A stretch of DNA of 64,000 nt. It comes from Candidatus Rokuibacteriota bacterium (GTDB lineage: Bacteria > Methylomirabilota > Methylomirabilia > Rokubacteriales > CSP1-6). The DNA lies in contig QHSU01000071.1 of NCBI GenBank assembly GCA_003220535.1, positions 27,518 to 91,517 of the forward strand. The letters are read 5' to 3'. This document shows, piece after piece, positions 48,452 to 57,115 of the stretch. Under the pieces are notes generated by a model. It was given only the letters and a program-made list of their open reading frames with translations. It was not told the DNA's origin and did no database searches. Positions within the stretch are counted from its first letter, which is position 1, and each line of letters begins with the position of its first letter. A program made the position numbers and the translations under genes.

Positions 48452-49368
48452 CGGAACCCCCCAGCCCGACCTCGCCACGACCCTGCAATCCCATCTCCGA
48501 CGCCACGAGCGATCGCAGCGAATTTCGCGCTCTTGTGGCGCTCGTAGAGCCCGATCTTGATGAACGTCTTCACGAAGTTCGTCGTCGCCCGGAGCACCCA
48601 CAGCGGCTCCCTACAAAAGTAGAGACGAACGATCTCGACGAAGTTACGAAGCATGTAGTAATAGCGCCACGGCTCGTGATCGCCGACCACCACCGTTCTT
48701 CCGAGGAAGCTTCGCTCGAGGCCTTGCCCACCGGCATGCGTCATCAGCGCGTCACGCGAGCAGAGGATCCGGAAGCCATGACGTCGCAGACGCAGGCAAT
48801 ACTCGAGATCAACGCCTTCAATGAAGAAGTCATCACGAAATGGACCCGAGCTCCGATAGGCGGCCAGGGCCAGAACACTCCCGGATGTAATCGTCGTCTC
48901 GACTTCAAAGTATCCGGCCCGAGATCTACGGCCAAGAACGGCCAGCTTCCCCGACGCCAGGCTCCGCGCGTTCGCGGCGAGCAGCCCGATCTTTTCGGGG
49001 GCAGGATACTCGTCATAAATCACCGCGAGTCGCCTCAGCGCATCCATGTCGACGACCGAGTCCTGATCGAGCAGGACGGCCCACGAGAGCTCCAATTCGC
49101 TCGCCCGCCTGAGGCCTTGGTTCAGGGCCGTCGCGACGCCGAGATTCCGCTCGTTCTCGACGACCTCCACGTCGGTGCCAGCGAGTTGGTGTCCGATCGC
49201 ACGATCCGAGGGACCGCTGTTGTCGACGACAATGACACGGGCGACCTGGCACTGGATCCGTCCCAGCCGGTCAGCGAAGCCAGCATCGGGGCGATAGGCG
49301 GCGACCACGGCTCCAGTCGTCTCTCGACGCGGAGCGCCGACCCCGGTCGCCGAGGGCGTGGTCTTCAC
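48445..49368 (-). CDS. GT2 rhamnosyltransferase-like glycosyltransferase (RfbF/WbbL type)
   Basis: 307 residues from GTG 49368 (GTGA overlap with the flippase stop). TGAVVAAYRPDAGFADRL, VIVVDNSGPSDRA, 'ENERNLGVATALNQGLRRA', SWAVLLDQDSVVDMDALR and DDFFIEGVDLEYCLRLRRHG. The LLDQDS and D-F-F-I-E-x-V-D-x-E-Y-C-L-R blocks are characteristic of dTDP-rhamnosyltransferases of the RfbF group. No rhamnose biosynthesis genes (rmlABCD) are in the window, so dTDP-rhamnose would come from elsewhere. Confidence 0.83.
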   Translation of the reverse strand: MKTTPSATGVGAPRRETTGAVVAAYRPDAGFADRLGRIQCQVARVIVVDNSGPSDRAIGHQLAGTDVEVVENERNLGVATALNQGLRRASELELSWAVLLDQDSVVDMDALRRLAVIYDEYPAPEKIGLLAANARSLASGKLAVLGRRSRAGYFEVETTITSGSVLALAAYRSSGPFRDDFFIEGVDLEYCLRLRRHGFRILCSRDALMTHAGGQGLERSFLGRTVVVGDHEPWRYYYMLRNFVEIVRLYFCREPLWVLRATTNFVKTFIKIGLYERHKSAKFAAIARGVGDGIAGSWRGRAGGFRC

Positions 49369-50891
49369 GCCTCCGTCTTCGCCGCTCGGTCCGCACCGGC
49401 GCTGCTTTCGCTGAGCAGCCGGCTCGCCAGACCTCGACCGAGGGTCGTATGGACGAAGATGCGACGGACACCGAAGAAGCAGGCCACGTACCCGACGGCT
49501 CCGCCGATACCCGTAACCGCCACAGCCAAAAGCCCTGCCGGGCTGGTGAGAAGCAGCACACCGCAGAGACCGACCGCGGCCACGACCGCCGCGACGAGCG
49601 TCGGGGTGAGGCGGCTGAGCGACCACACGACGGGCGTGTATCTCGCCACGGCCCCGACGAACAGGCACAGTGCGCCGAACTGCGTGAGCGCGGACGCGAT
49701 CGCCGCGCCATAAAGGCTGAACCGTGGAATGAGGATTACGTTCAGCAGCACGTTCACGGCAGCACCTGCCAGATGGATGAAGAAGACCTGCCGTTGCCGA
49801 TTGTAGACGACGAGGATTTGATGGCAGGGACTCCACAAGTAGTGGAAGAGCGCCATGACGATCGAGATCTGAAGCACTTTGCCCGCCACGGCAAAGCTCG
49901 AGGTGAATGCGACCTCGATGATTCCGGACGCGAGGGAAAATACGACGAACGTGATCATGAAGGCGATGAAGATCACGATCTCCATCTGGCGATCGAAGAG
50001 GCTTTGCACGACATCATGGGGCTTCGACAGCGCCGAGCTCATCGCGGGCAGGAAAACTGGCACCACGAGGTTCATGGGGATGATCGCGAGACCGACGATC
50101 TTCAGCGCCGCGTTGTACAGCCCCGTCTCCTCGATCTGGCCGAAGTATCCCAGCATGACCGAATCGCTGAAAATATAGATGGAACCAGCCACGCCCACGC
50201 CGGCGAGCGGCGCGGCCATCGCGAGATACCGCCTCCACACCCGGCGGTCCATTTCGAGCGCGATGGGATAGCCGCGTGAGACCACGACGAACACGGTCCC
50301 GACCATCACGACGACCGCAGACACCAGATACGCAAAGGCGAAGCTCTCGATGACCGGGAACATCCCGAGAAGGGTCGCACCCACGAGCCCGAGTGCGACG
50401 GATCCGAGAATCCCAAGCCATGCTTCGTACTCCATCCGCTGATGCGACCGAAAGAACGCATAGTAAGTCGCGCTGAGCTCCCCGAACCACAGGGTCAACC
50501 CAAGAACGAGAATCATCCGTCTGACCGTAGAATCGGGGCTCAGTAGAAATCCGCTGATCACGATCAATCCGAACACGAGGAAGCCGATGCTGAGCTTCAG
50601 ACCAACGAGCGCCGCGAACCTCGCCTCTTCCCGCCGATCACGAGCCAACTCCCGCGTGACGAGGGGAGCCAGGCCAAAATCGAAGAGCGTCGAGAAGAGG
50701 GAGACGAAGGCGAAGGCGAAGGCGAATCTGCCGTACTCAAAGCCGCCGAGAGTTCGTATGACATAGAGCGTCAGCAAGAACTTCGTCAGCCGTCCCGCAC
50801 CGTCTGCCGCGGCGAGCCAGAAGCTGTTCTTCAAGAGAATTTGCTTCTGGCTTGTGTTGTCGAACATCAACGACAAGAGGCGGACCCGCAT
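49365..50891 (-). CDS. wzx: Polysaccharide repeat-unit flippase (Wzx, MOP superfamily)
   Basis: 508 residues with about 14 hydrophobic segments. The start 'SQKQILLKNSFWLAAADGAG' and 'TLGGFEYGRFAFAFAFVSLF' then DFGLAPLVTRELARDR match Wzx/RfbX proteins, and the mid-protein LYNAALKIVGLAIIPMNLVV fits too. It would move the undecaprenyl-linked repeat unit across the inner membrane. The start is not certain: ATG 50891 leaves 11 bases after the previous stop, but an internal ATG (at MFDNTSQ) would also give a normal N-terminus. Neither has a strong ribosome-binding site. Confidence 0.9.
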   Translation of the reverse strand: MRVRLLSLMFDNTSQKQILLKNSFWLAAADGAGRLTKFLLTLYVIRTLGGFEYGRFAFAFAFVSLFSTLFDFGLAPLVTRELARDRREEARFAALVGLKLSIGFLVFGLIVISGFLLSPDSTVRRMILVLGLTLWFGELSATYYAFFRSHQRMEYEAWLGILGSVALGLVGATLLGMFPVIESFAFAYLVSAVVVMVGTVFVVVSRGYPIALEMDRRVWRRYLAMAAPLAGVGVAGSIYIFSDSVMLGYFGQIEETGLYNAALKIVGLAIIPMNLVVPVFLPAMSSALSKPHDVVQSLFDRQMEIVIFIAFMITFVVFSLASGIIEVAFTSSFAVAGKVLQISIVMALFHYLWSPCHQILVVYNRQRQVFFIHLAGAAVNVLLNVILIPRFSLYGAAIASALTQFGALCLFVGAVARYTPVVWSLSRLTPTLVAAVVAAVGLCGVLLLTSPAGLLAVAVTGIGGAVGYVACFFGVRRIFVHTTLGRGLASRLLSESSAGADRAAKTEA

Positions 50892-50902
50892 GGCAGGTAG
50901 CG

Positions 50903-52129
50903 CTATGGTCTTTGCAGCTCCTCGAAGAGCTGCGTGAACCGTTCGGCCATGGCACCCCACGAGTTCGTGCGGCCGAGTGCCAGCGCTCGCTGGGCCATCG
51001 CTGCTCTGCGCTCCTCGGGCATCGCCAGGAACTCTCGGATGCTCTCCGCGAGGGATTCGGGGTCCTCGGGCTTGCTGAGGAGCCCGAGTCCAGACTCGCG
51101 TACCAGTCGCCCCAGCTCCGACACGTCGGAGGCGATCACGGGCCTCCCGAACGTACACGCCCCCTTCATCAAGGGCCCGCTCCCCCCCGTATAGAAGCTC
51201 GCATACGGAAACACCACCGCGTCACTCGCGTAGTAGTAGAGGGGGACGTCCTCGTCGCTGACATACTCAAGACGGAGAATCACCCTGTTCTGCAGCCGAT
51301 ACTTGGTGGCCAGCTCATGAATCTCGCCGACCGTGTAATCCATGGGGAAACCCGCGATGAGCAGGCGCCAGTCGCCCTTCGCGAGCCGCCCGGCGGCCTC
51401 GAACAAGCCCTCGATGCCTTTGTCGCGTCGGAGCATTCCGAACAGCAGCAGGATCGTGCCGGTATGAACGATCCCCAGCTTGTCCCTTGCCTCGCTCCGG
51501 CCGAGCGGGGTCCCCGCGTCGCCGCCTCCGTCGGGAATGACGGCAATCGTGAAGTCGTCGGGCAGTCGCAACTGTCGCTTGAGGCGTTCGCGGTGCCACT
51601 CCCCGAGAATCGAGATCGCGCGAATCTCACGGCCCAGCGACCGTCGAAAGATTTCTCGCTGGCAGACCTTGTAGAGCTTCTTCGCCCACGACCCGGAATA
51701 CGTATCGAACGTGAAGTTCGCGGCACTCACCTCGCTGACGATTGGCGGGGCGAACTTCCGATAGCGACGCGCCACCAACGCGGCGGTGAGGAACTCGACA
51801 TCGCTCATGTACACGGCGTCGAAGCGTTGGATCCGACAGAGTCTCAACGCTTCTCGCGCAACACGGAAGTTGGTCTTGAAGTGCCCCCACCAGTAATAGA
51901 GCTCGAGCTCGGAACGGCGCCGTTCGTACCGGTCGAAGCTGAGCCGGCCTCCGTCAACTTCGTGTACCGTAAAGGTGAGCGGCTCACTGATGTATCGGTC
52001 CGGGTAGATCTTGTTCGTGCACAACGTCAGCGAGTGCCCGAGCTTGCCGAGCGCCTGACAGAGCTTGACGGTGTACACGCCGTAGTGCCCCATCCGATCG
52101 CCGGTCGGCTGGACGACGAGAATGCGCAT
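50903..52129 (-). CDS. GT4-family glycosyltransferase
   Basis: 408 residues, GT-B fold. The N-terminal domain has ILVVQPTGDRMGHYGVYTVK. The C-terminal GT4 domain has GTILLLFGMLRRDKGIEGLF, WRLLIAGFPMDYTVGEIHEL, 'YYASDAVVFPYASFYTGGSG' and the 'GRPVIASDVSELGRLVRESG-LG-L' block with E-x7-E-like residues. It would add a sugar to the lipid-linked repeat unit in the cytoplasm with retention of configuration. It is followed by the flippase gene 11 bases later. Confidence 0.88.
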   Translation of the reverse strand: MRILVVQPTGDRMGHYGVYTVKLCQALGKLGHSLTLCTNKIYPDRYISEPLTFTVHEVDGGRLSFDRYERRRSELELYYWWGHFKTNFRVAREALRLCRIQRFDAVYMSDVEFLTAALVARRYRKFAPPIVSEVSAANFTFDTYSGSWAKKLYKVCQREIFRRSLGREIRAISILGEWHRERLKRQLRLPDDFTIAVIPDGGGDAGTPLGRSEARDKLGIVHTGTILLLFGMLRRDKGIEGLFEAAGRLAKGDWRLLIAGFPMDYTVGEIHELATKYRLQNRVILRLEYVSDEDVPLYYYASDAVVFPYASFYTGGSGPLMKGACTFGRPVIASDVSELGRLVRESGLGLLSKPEDPESLAESIREFLAMPEERRAAMAQRALALGRTNSWGAMAERFTQLFEELQRP

Positions 52130-52136
52130 GGATACG

Positions 52137-52949
52137 CTATGCCCTCGCTCGGGTGACGACCAGCGTGTGCCAGCCCAGGCGACGCTCCAACCAACGGAAC
52201 AGCCACGTCGGCATCCAGCGGAAATACCAGACCTGCTGGTACTGATATCGCACGTACTTGTCGATCACGTACGGGAAGATGTGATCCTTCCGCATGTCCA
52301 CGATGTCGAAGTCGCGCAGGAGTTCACGGATCTCGGCGAACGAGTAGGCGTACGTCACCGGGCAGCCCTCGTGCGCCTCTGAATAGTGGCGGACGAGCTC
52401 CGCGGCACGTCCGAATGCGCCGACGCCATACTTCAGGACGATCCAGCCGACCTTCCAACTCCACTTCGAGTACAGCATCAGGCGAAGTTCGCTCCGGCTG
52501 TCCAGGTACTTACGGATCTCTCGAACGATCCGGTCGGGATTCGGGCTGTGATGCACGACCCCGAAGGAGTAGACCAGATCGTAGGGTTCGACCGGAACGA
52601 ACGCGCTGAGCTCTTCGGCGTTCCCCTGACAGAAGCGGGCGGTCAGGCCGTAGACGTCGAAGCGGCGCCGGCACAACGCGAGACTTGTCTCGGACAGCTC
52701 GACGACCGTCAGGGTCGCGCCCGCCCGCGCGAAGTTGATCGAATCGGTCCCGATACCGCAGCCAATCTCAAGGACCCTCTTGCCTCTCCACCGGTCGAAT
52801 TGCGCGAATCCGGGGATGTGCGGCTCGACAAGGTACTTTCGCGCTTCGACCTCGTCGAAATATTCCCGGGATCCGGTGGGCCGAGGAGAGTGCCGGATGT
52901 TGCAGGGTCGGGTATTCCAGAACTCTCTGACTTTCTCTATTGTGGGCAC
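52137..52949 (-). CDS. Class I SAM-dependent methyltransferase
   Basis: 270 residues from GTG 52949, 13 bases inside the preceding dehydrogenase gene. KVREFWNTRPCNIRHSPRPT at the start, SAM motif VLEIGCGIGTDSINFARAGA, VVELSETSLALCRRRFD, 'YDLVYSFGVVHHSPNPDRIV' and a C-terminal region rich in Trp and Tyr (YQQVWYFRWMPTWLFRWLER). Similar proteins (FW-x(2)-PC-x-(S/R) start) occur often in polysaccharide loci and may methylate sugars or a carrier-linked intermediate. The substrate is unknown. Confidence 0.85.
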   Translation of the reverse strand: MPTIEKVREFWNTRPCNIRHSPRPTGSREYFDEVEARKYLVEPHIPGFAQFDRWRGKRVLEIGCGIGTDSINFARAGATLTVVELSETSLALCRRRFDVYGLTARFCQGNAEELSAFVPVEPYDLVYSFGVVHHSPNPDRIVREIRKYLDSRSELRLMLYSKWSWKVGWIVLKYGVGAFGRAAELVRHYSEAHEGCPVTYAYSFAEIRELLRDFDIVDMRKDHIFPYVIDKYVRYQYQQVWYFRWMPTWLFRWLERRLGWHTLVVTRARA

Positions 52950-54265
52950 ACCGTGCTCTTGCCGAGGGCAACGTACTGCACCCGATCGTCGAGAAGAGCC
53001 GGCCGGAGGATTCTCCAGCAATCGACGATCGTCGTGGGGTTGTGAACGATATCGGCCGCACTGATTGTACGAAACTGGTCGGCCGTCGTGGTGATGACGC
53101 ACAGTGAGGATCGGGCGAAGCATTCTCTCATGGACGAGGCATACCGGATTTTGTCGCCGAAACGTTCGCGGGCGCTGTCGAGTGCGATCGGATCGTAGGC
53201 GACGATTGCAACATCTTCCTTGAGCAGCGCCTCAACAATCCGGACACCGGCCGACTCCTCGATGACGGGGGTGTTGGCCTTGTACGCCAGCCCGAGGACC
53301 GCGACACTGCGATCGGTGCGGCTGCCGAGATAGCCGAGGATCTTCGTGACGATGTGGGCGACCTGTGTCTGGTTCACGGCGTCGGTGGCCTTCGCGAGGA
53401 CCGCGTCCTGCTGGTGCTCGCGGGCGAAGGCGACGAACGCGCGGTTGTCTCGCGGGAAGCAGGGGCCGCCGTAGCTCAGCCCACCCTTGAGGTAGTGCGG
53501 GGCGATTCGTCGATCGGCGCCGAGCGCCGTCGTTATCGCATCGATGTCGGCGCCCGGGATCGCTTCACAGATGGTCGCGAGGGTGTTCGCGAAGCTGATC
53601 TTCATGGTCACGTACGCATTGATGCTCAGCTTCGCGACCTCGGCGCTGACGATCGACATCCGCGCGACGTGGGGACGGTTCTCGCACACGCCCTCGTAGA
53701 TCTTGACGAGCTGCTCACCAGCGAAGTCGTTGCTCTCACCGATCAAGACGAGGTCTGGGTTGAGAAAATCGGAGATGACGGTCCCTAGAGCAATAAACTC
53801 CGGGTTGTAGCACATCCCAAAGCCGGTGTTCAGCCGCCGACCAGACACGGCCTCGACGAGGGGAATGAGTGTCCGATCGGTCGTGCCAGGCGATACCGTG
53901 GAGCTGAGAGCGAGGAGATGATAGTCCTTGCTGCTCTCCTTCAGGGCCGCCGCCAGCTGTCCCAGCGCGTCCTCGACGAAGCGGCTGGAGAACTGCCCGT
54001 CGTCCATGCTGGGCGTCGGAACGATCAGGAAGGAGACATCTGACTCCTGGATCGCATCGCGGTAGTCCTGCGATGCCCTCAGCCGAGGTCGGGCTGCTTC
54101 CATCAACGCCTGGAGTCGTGGCTCGTAGATCGGGGCCCGCCCTTTGTTGATGGCGCTGACGGCCTCCCGATCGATGTCGACGCCTATGACGTCGAACCCT
54201 TTGGCCGCGAAGCACGCGGCCGCGCACGCGCCGAGCTTACCCAGGCCCACGACGGACAGGTGCAT
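52937..54265 (-). CDS. UDP-glucose/GDP-mannose dehydrogenase family enzyme (catalytically complete)
   Basis: 442 residues. NAD motif VVGLGKLGACAAACFAAKG, GRAPIYEPRLQALM, FLIVPTPSMDDG, 'LSSTVSPGTTDRTLIPLVEA', CYNPEFIALGTVI, 'EVAKLSINAYVTMKISFANT' (catalytic Lys/Asn) and Cys269 in LSYGGPCFPRDNRAF, then VLGLAYKANTPVIEES. The Cys and Lys needed for the two-step oxidation of the sugar C6 to a carboxylate are present. UDP-glucuronate or a GDP- or UDP-aminouronate would be the product. It could feed the UXS-like decarboxylases. The start overlaps the epimerase stop (TGATG). Confidence 0.88.
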   Translation of the reverse strand: MHLSVVGLGKLGACAAACFAAKGFDVIGVDIDREAVSAINKGRAPIYEPRLQALMEAARPRLRASQDYRDAIQESDVSFLIVPTPSMDDGQFSSRFVEDALGQLAAALKESSKDYHLLALSSTVSPGTTDRTLIPLVEAVSGRRLNTGFGMCYNPEFIALGTVISDFLNPDLVLIGESNDFAGEQLVKIYEGVCENRPHVARMSIVSAEVAKLSINAYVTMKISFANTLATICEAIPGADIDAITTALGADRRIAPHYLKGGLSYGGPCFPRDNRAFVAFAREHQQDAVLAKATDAVNQTQVAHIVTKILGYLGSRTDRSVAVLGLAYKANTPVIEESAGVRIVEALLKEDVAIVAYDPIALDSARERFGDKIRYASSMRECFARSSLCVITTTADQFRTISAADIVHNPTTIVDCWRILRPALLDDRVQYVALGKSTVCPQ

Positions 54266-55233
54266 CAGCGGATGCGTCCCCGCTTCACGAGCTGCTCGTA
54301 GATCCAGTGGTAGGTCACCTCGAGTCCCTTCTCGAGGGAGATTCTCGGCTCCCACTGGAGGACTTCGCGCAGGCGGGTGTTGTCGCTGTTCCGCCCGCGG
54401 ACCCCTTGGGGCTTCGACGTGTCATATCGCTTCGTGATCTGCTTGCCGGCGATCGTGGCCACCATGTCCACCAGATTGTTGATGGTGACCAGCCGATCCT
54501 GCCCGAGATTGAGCGGCGCGTGATAGCTCGACTGGATCAGTCGGTAGATCCCTTCGACGCAATCGTCGACGTAACAGTAGGATCTGGTCTGTTGGCCGTC
54601 ACCCCACACCTCGATCTCGTCGACCTCGTTTGCGAGCGCGATCTTGCGACAGATCGCCGCCGGGGACTTCTCACGCCCGCCGTCGTAGGTTCCGAGCGGC
54701 CCGAAGATGTTGTGGAAACGAACGACATATGTCCTTAAGCCGTAGTCCTGGTTGTAGTGGCGGCACTGCCGCTCGGCAAAGAGCTTCTCCCACCCATATC
54801 CGTCTTCGGCATCGGCGGGGTACGCGTCTTCCTCCCTGAGCGGCGTGACGTCGGGCGACTTCTGTAGATAGCCGGGATAGACACAGGCCGAGGAGGTGTA
54901 CAGGAACTTCTCGATCCCACTGAGGCGCGCCGCCTCGATCATGTGTAGGTTGATCAACGCGTTGTCGTGCATGATCTCGGCTTTGTGGGACTCGATGAAG
55001 CCGATCCCGCCCATGTTGGCGGCGAGGTTGTAGACGTGGTCGATGCCTCGCGTCGCCTGAACGCAGTTCGACCACCGCCTGAGGTCGAGGCATTCGAACT
55101 CGTCGGCCGCCGTCTTCTCGTATTCCGGCTCCTTGAGGTCGACGGCTCGGACCCAGTAGTTCCGCGCGGTCAGATACTTGACGAGGTGATGGCCGATGAA
55201 ACCGCCCGCACCGGTCACCAGGACTCTCTCCAC
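54265..55233 (-). CDS. GDP-mannose 3,5-epimerase-like enzyme
   Basis: 322 residues. TGAGGFIGHHLVKYL, NLAANMGGIGFIESHKAEIM, the catalytic SSACVYP (Cys117), YGWEK (Tyr146, Lys150), 'RFHNIFGPLGTYDGGREKSP' then AAICRK, VWGDGQQTRSYCYVDDCVEG and GVRGRNSDN near the end. This order reproduces the plant GDP-mannose 3,5-epimerase, including MGG-GFI, the GREK-PAA-CRK segment with its second catalytic Lys, and G-RGRNSDN. The product would be GDP-L-galactose (or GDP-L-gulose). The neighbouring GHMP kinase and nucleotidyltransferase genes also point to GDP-sugar metabolism. Confidence 0.88.
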   Translation of the reverse strand: MERVLVTGAGGFIGHHLVKYLTARNYWVRAVDLKEPEYEKTAADEFECLDLRRWSNCVQATRGIDHVYNLAANMGGIGFIESHKAEIMHDNALINLHMIEAARLSGIEKFLYTSSACVYPGYLQKSPDVTPLREEDAYPADAEDGYGWEKLFAERQCRHYNQDYGLRTYVVRFHNIFGPLGTYDGGREKSPAAICRKIALANEVDEIEVWGDGQQTRSYCYVDDCVEGIYRLIQSSYHAPLNLGQDRLVTINNLVDMVATIAGKQITKRYDTSKPQGVRGRNSDNTRLREVLQWEPRISLEKGLEVTYHWIYEQLVKRGRIR

Positions 55234-55254
55234 GACTCAGCCTCCTGTCGCCGG

Positions 55255-56244
55255 CTAGAAGTTCACGACGACTTTGGCGCCATCGAAATCGAAGTTGAAC
55301 GGCATCTCCCGAAGACCTTCAGCGGTCAGTGCCCGTCTCACCGCCGGCTTCGTCGCCCGAGGGCAATAGAGCATGAGGAACCCACCGCCTCCGGCGCCGA
55401 TCACCTTGCCGCCGAGCACGCCCTGGCCTCGTGCGATCTCGTACCAGCGGTCGATCGAGGGATGGCTGATCTTCCCGGATCGTCGCTTCTTGTTCGTCCA
55501 GTGTTCGTCGAGGAGCAGGCCGAATCGATCCGGGTCGCCTTCCTCAAGGGCTTCTTTGATCCGATAGCCGAGATCCTTCGTGTAGTGCAGGCTCTCGACG
55601 ACCGTCGCGTTTCCCTGCTCCGTGTCCCGCTTCTGGTCTCCCAGGACGTCGCCGCTGTGCCGGACCATCCCGGTATAGAAGAGCAGGATGTTGCTTCGCA
55701 GCTCTTCGATGGTGGCGCTCGACACGTTCAAGCCAGTCACCCGCACGTGGCCGCTCTGATCGATCTCGAGGCAGGTGAAATTCCCGAACGCGGCGAGGTA
55801 CTGATCGTGCTTGCCGACCGGGTGCCCGGCGAGCTCGATCTCGATGTGCGCCGCCATCTCCGCGAGCGCCTGGACCGGCATCTTCTCCTTCTTCAGCTCG
55901 TACAGCGCGGTCAGGAGCGCGACGAGATAGCTGCCCGACGAGCCCATCCCGGTGCCATCGGGAATGTCGGCCATGGACGCGATCTCGAGATTGTCCTCGA
56001 TCCCGAGGAGCTTGAGCGCGGGGCGCACGAGATCGTGCTGGATCTCGTCGACTGACGCGGTTTGCTCGTAGCGCGAATACTTCACGCGGAGCAATGTGTC
56101 GGCGGCAGGCCGGTTGACGTAGATGTACACGTACTTGTCGATCGCAGCGCTGAGCAAGAACCCGCCATACCGGTACGCATACGAGGGCAAATCCGTCCCC
56201 CCGCCGCCGAGCGATATTCGTAGTGGGGCCCGGGAAAAGATCAT
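55255..56244 (-). CDS. GHMP-family sugar kinase (HddA/fucokinase-like)
   Basis: 329 residues. N-terminal FSRAPLRISLGGGGTDLPSY, the ATP loop DGTGMGSSGSYLVALL (GHMP motif 2), HPVGKHDQYLAAFG and the C-terminal GGKVIGAGGGGFLMLYC (motif 3). The 'APLRI-GGGGTD-P-Y' start is typical of D-glycero-D-manno-heptose-7-phosphate kinases (HddA) and related L-fucose or sugar-1-kinases. With the nucleotidyltransferase at 58400-59116 it could phosphorylate a sugar for conversion to a GDP-sugar. No gmhA or gmhB was seen. Confidence 0.85.
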   Translation of the reverse strand: MIFSRAPLRISLGGGGTDLPSYAYRYGGFLLSAAIDKYVYIYVNRPAADTLLRVKYSRYEQTASVDEIQHDLVRPALKLLGIEDNLEIASMADIPDGTGMGSSGSYLVALLTALYELKKEKMPVQALAEMAAHIEIELAGHPVGKHDQYLAAFGNFTCLEIDQSGHVRVTGLNVSSATIEELRSNILLFYTGMVRHSGDVLGDQKRDTEQGNATVVESLHYTKDLGYRIKEALEEGDPDRFGLLLDEHWTNKKRRSGKISHPSIDRWYEIARGQGVLGGKVIGAGGGGFLMLYCPRATKPAVRRALTAEGLREMPFNFDFDGAKVVVNF

Positions 56245-56263
56245 CGCGCGTTGTCCTCGCTTG

Positions 56264-57115
56264 TCACTTCCAGTTCATCCCGCGATCGCGGGGGACGATG
56301 CGCCGAAGCGTGTAGACGTCGGTCTTGCCGATCTCGTCGACGTGTTGCTCGAAGTTCTGCCAGTCGTCCCAGACGCTGCTGATGAATTTGCCCGTGATGC
56401 GATCGGCCTTGTCCGATGCGAGGAACGCCACGAGCGCGGCCGGGATGGCGGGATCGACCCCGCCGCGCTCGAGCTCTTCCTTCGTCTTCCGCAGGAACTC
56501 CGCACCGGCCCGCTCGCCTGCTTCGAGAGTGCGCTGATGCAGAGAGGTCGCGACAAAGCCGGGGGCGATCGCGTTGACCTGGATGTTGTAGTCGGCCACC
56601 TCGAGAGCCAGGGTCTCGGTGAACCGCACCAGCGCTGCCTTCGAGACGGCATACGCCGTGTATCTCGCGAACGGCGTCGCCGCACCCCCGCCGGACATGT
56701 TGATGACCTTCCCGCGCCGCTGCCCGATCAGGATCGGGACGATGGCCCGGCACATGAGGAACGCCCCGACCAGATTCGTGGTCAGAGCGTCGCGCCACTC
56801 GCTCGGATCCACCTCCCAGGCTGGGCCGATTGGCCCGTAGACCCCAGCGTTGTTGACCAGAATGTCGATCTGCGAAAACCGGTCGAGTGTGGTCCGCACC
56901 AACTTGTCGATGTCGCCTTCGCGAGTCACGTCGGCTTGAACGGGTAAGAGGTCGGCGCTGATCGACGCTAATTCCTCAGCCGTCGTTCGTAGGTCCTGCG
57001 CGTTCCGCGCGCAGAATGCCACCTTCGTCCCGCTTTCGAGGAGGCTCCGGACCACGGCCTTGCCGATTCCCCGGCTCCCTCCAGTGACGATGGCGACGCG
57101 ACCGTCGCGCGTCAT
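56264..57115 (-). CDS. Classical SDR oxidoreductase
   Basis: 283 residues. VAIVTGGSRGIGKAVVRSLL, VNNAGVYGPIG, the active-site Ser in VINMSGGGAAT and YTAYAVSKAALVRFTETLAL (Tyr-x3-Lys), then VNAIAPGFVATSL. The C-terminal ~50 residues are longer than in FabG and contain DRITGKFISSVWDDWQNFEQ, a variant of the usual 'GQ-i-VDGG' end. In sugar loci such enzymes reduce keto-sugars. It lies between the kinase and dehydrogenase-like genes and overlaps the latter's stop by 4 bases. Confidence 0.83.
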   Translation of the reverse strand: MTRDGRVAIVTGGSRGIGKAVVRSLLESGTKVAFCARNAQDLRTTAEELASISADLLPVQADVTREGDIDKLVRTTLDRFSQIDILVNNAGVYGPIGPAWEVDPSEWRDALTTNLVGAFLMCRAIVPILIGQRRGKVINMSGGGAATPFARYTAYAVSKAALVRFTETLALEVADYNIQVNAIAPGFVATSLHQRTLEAGERAGAEFLRKTKEELERGGVDPAIPAALVAFLASDKADRITGKFISSVWDDWQNFEQHVDEIGKTDVYTLRRIVPRDRGMNWK

